Assembly: GCA_018715295.1 (NCBI GenBank)
Contig: DVLY01000143.1
Location: 1-13,134, forward strand
DNA from: Candidatus Merdimorpha stercoravium
GTDB taxonomy: Bacteria > Bacteroidota > Bacteroidia > Flavobacteriales > UBA1820
Direction of reading: 5' to 3'
DNA length: 13,134 nt
Below the pieces are notes generated by a model, which saw nothing but the letters and a program-made list of their open reading frames with translations, was not told the origin of the DNA and made no database searches. Below are positions 1 through 5,226 of this stretch, in pieces; positions within the stretch are counted from its first letter, which is position 1, and each line of letters opens with the position of its first letter. The translations under genes and the position numbers were made by a program.

Positions 1-11
1 AAACTTTCCCA

Positions 12-39
12 TTGACATTTTTTTACCTAATTTTACTAT
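12..39 (+). promoter_or_regulatory. candidate promoter of the small HTH gene
   Basis: The AT-rich stretch before the HTH gene holds TTGACA (12-17) and TACTAT (34-39) separated by 16 nt, which resembles a general sigma70 promoter. It can also be read in Bacteroidota style as TTTC (5-8), 19 nt, then TAATTTTA (28-35), one base off TAnnTTTG. The two readings overlap and sequence alone cannot separate them. Either would give a short leader of roughly 10-20 nt before the ATG at 59. The window begins only a few bases upstream, so further upstream elements are not visible. Confidence 0.35.
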
Positions 40-58
40 CTGAAAAAAGCATGGAACT

Positions 59-334
59 ATGCCAAAATTAAAGGACCCGGAGATACAAAGGGAAGTGACT
101 TCCAGAGTCATCAATGCCATCGAACGCCTGATCGAGCTGGGACTGGTGAAAAACCAGAAAGAATTTTGCAAGCTTTCAGGCTACAAGGAAGCCAACCTCT
201 CCAAAATCATGAACGGCGAACGGTTTGCCCCGCTGATGCTCGTTCACTTCTTGAGTTTCAGTTTCAACATTTCCCCTACCTGGATCCTGCTGGGGAAAGG
301 CCCTGTCTTCAACCTGTACAACAAAAAAGAGTGA
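59..334 (+). CDS. small XRE-like helix-turn-helix protein
   Basis: This 91-residue protein is probably a DNA-binding regulator. A long helix (about 6-29) is followed by a helix-turn-helix core at about 32-53: NQKEF, then GYKEANLSKIMNG, the usual shape of the recognition helix in Cro/C1-type proteins. The end carries ISPTWILLGKGPVF (71-84). This matches the 'P-x-W-L-L-x-G-K-G' tail common in short XRE regulators of Bacteroidota. No ligand-binding or protease domain follows, so it is a bare DNA-binding module. The ATG at 59 is chosen because the ATG at 51 opens only a six-codon frame. The gene converges on the grpE-dnaJ unit and has no same-strand partner here, so its target is unknown. HTH assignment is fairly sure; the regulatory role is inferred. 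Confidence 0.72.
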   Translation: MPKLKDPEIQREVTSRVINAIERLIELGLVKNQKEFCKLSGYKEANLSKIMNGERFAPLMLVHFLSFSFNISPTWILLGKGPVFNLYNKKE

Positions 335-356
335 TCCGGCTTCGGATCACTCTTTT
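325..356. terminator. bidirectional intrinsic terminator
   Basis: A perfect 14-bp stem (325-338 pairing with 343-356) closes a GCTT tetraloop. The stem begins with AAAA and ends with TTTT, and the A-run extends to 323, so either strand gives a GC-containing hairpin followed by a U-run. It lies between convergent genes and can stop both the HTH transcript and the dnaJ transcript. The HTH stop codon (332-334) lies inside the left arm. Confidence 0.88.
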
Positions 357-400
357 CACTCGTATTCTCCCGGTGCGACCTTTCTCGCCCACAAGACCGC

Positions 401-1546
401 TTAACGGAACATCTCGCGCAAACGATCCCGGAAAGACTTCCGGTCAGTACCGGTAGGTTGCGGAGCAAACTGCGCTTGAGTAGCCGCTTGCTGGAAAAAC
501 CGCTCCTGCTCCTTGGTGAGGTGCTGCGGAGTCCACACATTGACATACACCAGCATATCGCCCCGGCCTCCCTGCTGAAGATCGGGCAAACCTTTTCCTT
601 TCAAGCGCAGGATCTTTCCGCCCTGCGTCCCTTTTTCCAACGAGATGCGCACCTTTCCGCCCTCGACCGTCGGGATCTCTTTCTTGCCTCCCAGCACCGC
701 CTCTGGATAACTGATGTACAACTCGTAGAGCAGATTGTTCCCGTCGCGGACATAAGTATCATCGGGCATTTCCTCGATAAGCACCAACAGATCGCCTGCC
801 GGGCCTCCCATCGGGCCGGCATTTCCCTTGCCAGCCACCCGCAACTGCGTGCCGTCCGACACACCGGCCGGGATCTTCACCGACAAGGTCTCGCTCTGGG
901 ACACCAACCCTTGCGCGTCGGCCCCTGCTCCGCATTTATCGACCACCTTACCCGTACCGCCACACGTACGGCATTCGGTTACCGACTGCATCGCCCCGAA
1001 CGGGGTATTCTGTACATGCACCGTCTGCCCGGTACCGCCACATGCCGTACAAGTCTTGTAAGTCGTATCCTTCGAGGCGACTTTCCGGTCGATCCGGATG
1101 GTCTTTTCCACCCCTTGGGCTATCTCGGAAAGCGTTACCCGCACCCGGATGCGCAGGTCGCTGCCCCGCACCATCACGGCTCCCCCCCTGGAACGCCGCG
1201 AACGGCCGCGCCCGCCGAAGCCCATATCGCCGAATATATCGCCGAACTGGCTGAATATATCGTTGATATCCATCTGCTGGTAGTTGAACCCGCCGAAGCC
1301 GCCGGTGCCATCTGCGGCTCCTGCTCCCATCCCGGCATGGCCGAACTGGTCGTACCGGGCACGCTTGTCCGGATTGGACAGCACGTCGTAGGCCTCGGCC
1401 GCTTCCTTGAATTTTTCCTCCGCCTGTTTGTCGCCGGGATTTTTATCGGGATGGTACTTCAGAGCCAACTTGCGGTACGCCTTTTTCAAATCGTCCGCAC
1501 TGGCGTCCTTCGACACACCCAATACTTCGTAATAGTCTCTTTTCAT
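401..1546 (-). CDS. dnaJ: chaperone protein DnaJ (Hsp40), reduced zinc domain
   Basis: This cytoplasmic J-protein delivers unfolded substrates to DnaK and stimulates its ATPase. The 381 residues are in DnaJ order: J domain 1-70 with HPD at 32-34, a Gly/Phe-rich linker about 70-125 with repeated DIF motifs, a zinc region about 165-215, and two C-terminal beta domains starting near LSVKIPAG (221-228). Unusually, the zinc region has only two intact CxxCxGxG motifs: C166-x-x-C169 (motif II position) and C192-x-x-C195 (motif III position). Motif I is absent and motif IV is reduced to KCGAG, with Gly208 where the second Cys belongs. In the known DnaJ fold motifs II and III bind one zinc and I and IV the other, so one site is kept and one lost. 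It follows grpE by 40 nt and is probably cotranscribed. The shared operon supports true DnaJ rather than a CbpA-like paralogue. Confidence 0.95.
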   Translation of the reverse strand: MKRDYYEVLGVSKDASADDLKKAYRKLALKYHPDKNPGDKQAEEKFKEAAEAYDVLSNPDKRARYDQFGHAGMGAGAADGTGGFGGFNYQQMDINDIFSQFGDIFGDMGFGGRGRSRRSRGGAVMVRGSDLRIRVRVTLSEIAQGVEKTIRIDRKVASKDTTYKTCTACGGTGQTVHVQNTPFGAMQSVTECRTCGGTGKVVDKCGAGADAQGLVSQSETLSVKIPAGVSDGTQLRVAGKGNAGPMGGPAGDLLVLIEEMPDDTYVRDGNNLLYELYISYPEAVLGGKKEIPTVEGGKVRISLEKGTQGGKILRLKGKGLPDLQQGGRGDMLVYVNVWTPQHLTKEQERFFQQAATQAQFAPQPTGTDRKSFRDRLREMFR

Positions 1547-1559
1547 AGATCTTCTGTAA

Positions 1560-1565
1560 CCTCCT
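1560..1565 (-). promoter_or_regulatory. Shine-Dalgarno site of dnaJ
   Basis: AGGAGG on the minus strand in the 40-nt grpE-dnaJ gap, 13 nt before the dnaJ ATG. The spacing is longer than ideal, but the core is a full match. It supports the ATG at 1546. Strong Shine-Dalgarno cores are uncommon in Bacteroidota. Confidence 0.5.
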
Positions 1566-1586
1566 GCTCTCTTCTTTTATTCCCTG

Positions 1587-2183
1587 TCATTCGCCCACCA
1601 CGACCTTGGCATAGCGGATCACCCGGTCGCCGATCTTGTAACCCTTCTGGGTTATGTCCACGATCTTTCCCTTGAGCGATTTCTGCGGCGCCGGGATCCG
1701 TGCGATGGCATCGTGGTAGTCCACATCCAACTCGTCGCCGGGATGCACCTCGACAACCGCAAGGCCTTTTTGCCGCAGCACTTCCATCATCTTGTTGTAT
1801 ATCAGCCGAAAACCTTCGGCCTCTGCCGAACCGGGACGTTCTTTTTCCTCGGCCGCCAAGCCGCGTTCGAAATCGTCCAACACCGGCAAGAGAGCCGAGA
1901 GGACATCCGACGAGGCATATTTGATCCATTCGGTTTTCTCGCGGGCCGTACGTTTCTTGTAGTTGTCAAATTCGGCGTACAGGCGCAGGAAAGCATCCTT
2001 CTGTTTGGCCAATTCCTGCTGCAGGTCCGGCTCTTCGGCCTGCTTGTCAGTGGGGGTCTCCCCCGTCTGCTGCGCATCGGTCCCTGCCTGTGCCTGGTCC
2101 TGAACCGCCTGCGGCTCCTGCTGAGGCACTTCCTCTTCTTTTTTATCGTGGTGTTTCATGGCTTTTTCTTTTGAATATTTCAT
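1587..2183 (-). CDS. grpE: nucleotide exchange factor GrpE
   Basis: GrpE releases ADP from DnaK so that the chaperone cycle can continue; it acts as a cytoplasmic dimer. The 198-residue protein has an acidic, Gln/Glu-rich disordered head (about 12-55) and a long coiled helix including AEFDNYKKRT (70-79). The family core LLPVLDDFERGL (98-109) and the EGFRLIYNKMMEVL helix (123-136) follow. The C-terminal beta wing has the HDAI site (157-160) and ends in GYKIGDRVIRYAKVVV (181-196). The ATG at 2183 is preferred over an internal ATG at 2159 because an AGGAG sits 8 nt before it and the internal one has none. It is followed by dnaJ 40 nt away; dnaK is not in the window. Confidence 0.95.
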   Translation of the reverse strand: MKYSKEKAMKHHDKKEEEVPQQEPQAVQDQAQAGTDAQQTGETPTDKQAEEPDLQQELAKQKDAFLRLYAEFDNYKKRTAREKTEWIKYASSDVLSALLPVLDDFERGLAAEEKERPGSAEAEGFRLIYNKMMEVLRQKGLAVVEVHPGDELDVDYHDAIARIPAPQKSLKGKIVDITQKGYKIGDRVIRYAKVVVGE

Positions 2184-2191
2184 ACACTTTG

Positions 2192-2196
2192 CTCCT
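2192..2196 (-). promoter_or_regulatory. Shine-Dalgarno site of grpE
   Basis: AGGAG on the minus strand, 8 nt before the ATG at 2183. The spacing is good and decides the start against the in-frame ATG at 2159, which has no such site. Confidence 0.55.
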
Positions 2197-2203
2197 GCAA
2201 AAA

Positions 2204-2214
2204 CCTTGCCAAGG
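2204..2214. repeat. short palindrome in the grpE leader
   Basis: CCTTG-C-CAAGG is an 11-bp interrupted palindrome lying 20 nt before the grpE start. On the minus strand it is followed by TTTTTG. It could be an operator half-site pair or a weak hairpin, or chance; its stem is too short to call a terminator. It does not resemble the CIRCE element of HrcA-regulated heat-shock genes. Confidence 0.25.
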
Positions 2215-2239
2215 GAGGAAAAAGGGAGAAATTGTCATG

Positions 2240-2263
2240 AAAAAAGGGGAAAATTCCATCCCC
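2240..2263 (-). terminator. possible weak terminator after the exported-protein gene
   Basis: On the minus strand GGGGA (2263-2259) can pair with TCCCC (2250-2246) across an 8-nt loop and is followed by six T (2245-2240). The stem has only 5 bp but is nearly all G-C. It lies about 45 nt past the stop of the unknown exported gene and before grpE, so it could partly separate the two transcripts. Confidence 0.35.
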
Positions 2264-2307
2264 GTCTGACGTTTTGGCCGAAAGAAAAAGAAAACGCGCG
2301 TACCATC

Positions 2308-2952
2308 CTACCGCCGATCGACTTCCCGGATCATCGCGTCGAACAGCGCCTGATAACGGGCGGCCTTTTGCGGCAAAACCCCTTCGCGCGGAGGAAGCCC
2401 CGGCGCGATCCCGGTCGAGGAAAGGGTCAGCCCCGAAGACAGACGGACAAAATAGACCCACACGTACTCCCCTCCTTGCGTTCCCGAGCGGAAAGACGCG
2501 ATCCGGACCGCCTCCTTTCCCGCCCGGGTACGGAAATACTCCGAACCCAGGTACCGCCCGCCGTACCCCTCGGCGATGCCCCGATGGGCCTTTTCGTCGT
2601 AGAAAGTATCGGCCGTCTGGGCCTTTTGTGCAGGCCCTTGAAGGCGGATGACAAAGAAATTGATCAACCCTTCCCCGTCCGAAAGCGAAGCCTTCCCCAG
2701 CGTCCATCCCGACGGATATACCGTCCGATACCCGCTGCGCACGATCCCGGGCTGCTCCAGGCTGGCCATCTGAGGGATCACGTACTCCTGCACCTCCCCG
2801 CGCGCCATCCGCACCAGCGCCGTATCTACCCGCAGGGCTTGGCCGGAGAGCGGAACGGAGAGGCACAGGGCGCACAAGAGAGCGGGCAAAGCCCCTGCAA
2901 GGCTTTTCCTCGGTACTCCGCCCCCCTCTGCTGCCATCCTCCTGAAAAACAT
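2308..2952 (-). CDS. exported protein of unknown function
   Basis: I do not recognise this 214-residue protein. It begins with a signal peptide: basic residues at 15-16 (RK), a hydrophobic core about 18-35, and a likely cleavage after SGQA (36-39). There is no lipobox Cys, so it is probably periplasmic. The mature part (about 175 residues) is soluble, with alternating hydrophobic strands such as LINFFVIRL (96-104) and EYVWVYFVRL (162-171). A YPSGW motif (79-83), GGRYLGSEYF (131-140) and a C-terminal helix (about 195-211) also stand out. The strand pattern recalls compact alpha/beta folds such as PsbP/DcrB-like proteins, but this is only a shape impression. The coding frame is supported by the signal peptide and by the absence of a competing credible gene. 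It lies between murA and grpE on the same strand. The start at 2952 is uncertain because no close ribosome site is seen; an in-frame ATG lies at 2937. Confidence 0.7.
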   Translation of the reverse strand: MFFRRMAAEGGGVPRKSLAGALPALLCALCLSVPLSGQALRVDTALVRMARGEVQEYVIPQMASLEQPGIVRSGYRTVYPSGWTLGKASLSDGEGLINFFVIRLQGPAQKAQTADTFYDEKAHRGIAEGYGGRYLGSEYFRTRAGKEAVRIASFRSGTQGGEYVWVYFVRLSSGLTLSSTGIAPGLPPREGVLPQKAARYQALFDAMIREVDRR

Positions 2953-2999
2953 CTTCGCTTTTGTTTCTCCCGACCGATCCGTTATCTTTTCCTTCCGGA

Positions 3000-3052
3000 C
3001 TTTCTTCTCCCTTTCTCCCCCTGTCTTTCTCTCCCCCTGCCTTTTTGCTTCT
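3000..3052. other. polypyrimidine/polypurine tract with a small tandem repeat
   Basis: On the plus strand 50 of 53 bases are pyrimidines; the only purines are at 3023, 3039 and 3047. On the minus strand this is a polypurine segment of the leader before the unknown exported gene. It includes an imperfect tandem duplication: TCTCCCCCTG at 3014-3023 and again at 3030-3039. No gene, TAnnTTTG element or terminator is visible in the 228-nt gap between murA and the exported gene. Confidence 0.6.
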
Positions 3053-3180
3053 ACCGCCCCTTCGTCGTTCGTTGTTGGCCTGCAAGCAGCCGCCCGATTC
3101 TCTTCTTCATTTCCCGGCTCCCCTTGCCACCGGTATCCTTCCTCTCCAGCCCCTCGGTTTGCCTCCGATGCGAGAGATGT

Positions 3181-4488
3181 TCACTCCTCGCGCTCGATTT
3201 GCGCCCCGAGCTGGCGAAGGCGCTGTTCGATCCGCTCGTAGCCCCGGTCTATCTGTTCGACGTTGTGGATGACGCTTTCGCCCCGCGCCGACAAAGCGGC
3301 GATCAGCAGGGCGTTCCCGGCACGAATATCCGGGGAGACCATCACCGCCCCGCGCAACGAGTGGTATTTTTCCAGGCCGATCACCGTAGCCCGGTGCGGG
3401 TCGCAAAGGATGATCTTGGCGCCCATGTCGATGAGCTTGTCCACAAAGAAAAGGCGGCTCTCGAACATCTTCTGATGGATCAGCACGCTGCCCCGCGCCT
3501 GCGTAGCCAACACCAGCACGATGCTCAGCAGGTCGGGGGTAAATCCCGGCCAGGGGGCGTCCGAAACCGTGAGGATCGAACCGTCGATAAAGTTTTTCGG
3601 TTCGTAGATATCCTGCGGCGGGATGCGCATGTCCTCGCCCAGGCGTTCGATGCGGATCCCCATCCGCTCGAATACCCGCGGGATCTGCCCCAGGTTGTCC
3701 CAATCGACCGAACGGATCGTTACATCGGAATGCGTCATGGCAGCCAGCCCCATCCACGATCCCACGTCGAGCATGTCGGCCAGGATGCGGTGGCGGCATC
3801 CGTGCAGGCGTTCCACCCCGCGGATGGTCAGCAGGTTGGACCCGATGCCGGAAATATCGGCCCCCATCGAGACCAACATCCGGCACAACTGCTGCACGTA
3901 CGGTTCGCACGCAGCGTTGTAGATCGTGGTAGTGCCTTCCGCCAACACGGAAGCCATCACGATGTTGGCCGTTCCGGTAACCGAAGCCTCGTCCAGGAGC
4001 ATGTAAGTGCCTTTCAAGCGGGAGGCTTCGATGGAATAAAACTTGGTGTCGGGGTCGTAGTCGAACTTCGCACCCAGGGCGATGAATCCGTCGAAATGCG
4101 TATCCACTCTCCGGCGGCCTATCTTGTCCCCGCCCGGTTTGGGAATGTACCCCCGGCCGAAACGCGCCAGGAGCGGCCCGAGGATCATGATCGACCCGCG
4201 CAGACGCCGGGCCAACTGCTTGCCCTCCTCGGTATGGATGTAGTCCACATCCACCTGGTCGGCCTGAAAGACGAAGGTCCCGGGGGCTTTCTTGGTGACC
4301 TTTACCCCGAGGTCGGAAAGCATCTCGATGAGGATATTGACGTCCTGTATGTCCGGCACGTTGCTTATCTCGACCGGATCGGGGGTGAGCAGCACGGCGC
4401 TGATCACCTGCAACGCTTCATTTTTTGCTCCCTGGGGGATGACTTCTCCCGTCATCTCGATCCCACCCTGTATCCTGAACGAACCCAT
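3181..4488 (-). CDS. murA: UDP-N-acetylglucosamine 1-carboxyvinyltransferase (MurA), Asp-type
   Basis: MurA transfers enolpyruvate from PEP to UDP-GlcNAc in the cytoplasm, the first committed step of peptidoglycan synthesis. At 435 residues it has normal family length. Conserved points seen: GAKNEAL with Lys22, the active-site loop PGGDKIGRRRVDTH (118-131), PGFTPD with the catalytic Asp319, and RAGNALL with Arg389. The loop position that is Cys115 in E. coli MurA is Asp121 here (GAC at 4126-4128). Asp at this position is known from other bacteria to keep activity but prevent covalent attack by fosfomycin. GGD-K-I-G-R-R-R is a normal loop form in this phylum, so it is not a defect. It lies 32 nt after the DUF4290 gene, probably in one transcript. 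No Shine-Dalgarno site is seen. Confidence 0.95.
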   Translation of the reverse strand: MGSFRIQGGIEMTGEVIPQGAKNEALQVISAVLLTPDPVEISNVPDIQDVNILIEMLSDLGVKVTKKAPGTFVFQADQVDVDYIHTEEGKQLARRLRGSIMILGPLLARFGRGYIPKPGGDKIGRRRVDTHFDGFIALGAKFDYDPDTKFYSIEASRLKGTYMLLDEASVTGTANIVMASVLAEGTTTIYNAACEPYVQQLCRMLVSMGADISGIGSNLLTIRGVERLHGCRHRILADMLDVGSWMGLAAMTHSDVTIRSVDWDNLGQIPRVFERMGIRIERLGEDMRIPPQDIYEPKNFIDGSILTVSDAPWPGFTPDLLSIVLVLATQARGSVLIHQKMFESRLFFVDKLIDMGAKIILCDPHRATVIGLEKYHSLRGAVMVSPDIRAGNALLIAALSARGESVIHNVEQIDRGYERIEQRLRQLGAQIEREE

Positions 4489-4520
4489 GTGTTTTACTTG
4501 CGCGTGTTATTCGTGGTTAC

Positions 4521-5213
4521 TTATTTGTTGCCGTTTCCCGAGCCTTTGCGGGAAGCCTTGCCTTGTTGTTTCTGCCGCTGCCCGTTCTGGGCGAAACGTT
4601 TTTTCTGTACCGGGATCCCCTGCGGGTTGAGCGTGCCGATTTCCCCGCCGGGCAGGTGCGACTTGAGCGCCTCGATGTCGACCCGACCGCCGGAGAGTTC
4701 CTCCAGGTGGGCGAAAATCACCCCGTCCTCCACCGAATCCTTGTTCCAGGCCAGGTACGATTTCTTCATGTGCTTGGCGATGGCGATCAGCAGCGCTTCC
4801 CGACGGTCGCCCGGCTCCATCGCGCAGGCCACCTCGATCAGGCTGCGGATGTAATGGCCGTAATACCGGTACTTGTCCAACACCGGAGGATAGTCCAGAC
4901 GGTCGGGCGGCGCGGCAAAGGTCTCGCGCGTGGGGATAGGGAACGGGGAGTCGATGTCCAGGCGGAAATCCGACATGATGAACAACTGATCCCACAGCTT
5001 GTGCTGGAAATCCGGCACGTTGCGCAGGTGGGGGTTGATCTCGCCCATCACGTCGATGATCCTGCGCGCCGCCCGGTTGCGCTCGTCGCGGTCCTCGATC
5101 GTCACGCAATAGTCCACCATCTGCTGGAGCGTGCGGCCGTACTCGGGGATCTTGAGCTTTTCCCGTTCGGTATTGTACGAAAAACCCAGGTGCTCGTGCT
5201 CTGTCAAAGCCAT
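4521..5213 (-). CDS. DUF4290 domain protein
   Basis: This 230-residue cytoplasmic protein fits DUF4290, a Bacteroidota family of unknown function. The body (about 8-190) is helical, with YNTEREKLKIPEYGR (13-27), a long helix beginning QMVDYC (31-36), INPHLRNVPDFQHKLWDQLF (59-78), and PFPIP (90-94). YPPVLDKYRYYGHYIRSLIE (108-127) and HMKKSYLAWNKD (148-159) follow. The last 28 residues (from about 203) are basic and rich in Gln, Gly, Lys and Asn, suggesting a flexible nucleic-acid-binding tail; that is inference. The frame stays open upstream to 5657, but that part overlaps uvrD and is unlike the family. MALTEHEHLGFSYN at 5213, 13 nt after the uvrD stop, is the natural start. It precedes murA by 32 nt. 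No signal peptide or membrane segment is present. Confidence 0.88.
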   Translation of the reverse strand: MALTEHEHLGFSYNTEREKLKIPEYGRTLQQMVDYCVTIEDRDERNRAARRIIDVMGEINPHLRNVPDFQHKLWDQLFIMSDFRLDIDSPFPIPTRETFAAPPDRLDYPPVLDKYRYYGHYIRSLIEVACAMEPGDRREALLIAIAKHMKKSYLAWNKDSVEDGVIFAHLEELSGGRVDIEALKSHLPGGEIGTLNPQGIPVQKKRFAQNGQRQKQQGKASRKGSGNGNK

Positions 5214-5226
5214 AATCCGTATCGTG

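Noticed and set aside
51..71. ATG at 51 as a start for the HTH gene.
   Set aside because: It is in another frame and stops after six codons. At most it could be an overlapping leader peptide, with no further support.
458..1675. A 405-codon open frame on the plus strand across dnaJ.
   Set aside because: Antisense to dnaJ, which is certain by its domains. No recognisable protein.
2180..3085. A 301-codon minus-strand frame over the exported-protein gene in a different frame.
   Set aside because: Its product is Arg/Gly-rich with no signal peptide or domain, while the frame at 2308-2952 gives a clean signal peptide and folded pattern.
3051..3110. A 19-codon basic peptide frame on the minus strand (MKKRIGRLLAG...) after murA, with a GGGAG nearby.
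   Set aside because: Too short to support. The purine-rich strand easily makes Lys/Arg/Gly frames and GGAG strings. No family known to me.
2158..4854. An 898-codon open frame on the plus strand.
   Set aside because: It lies antisense to the exported-protein gene, murA and part of DUF4290, whose products have real motifs or a signal peptide. Its translation is Arg/Pro/His-rich with no domain. GC-rich codons with few antisense stops explain it.
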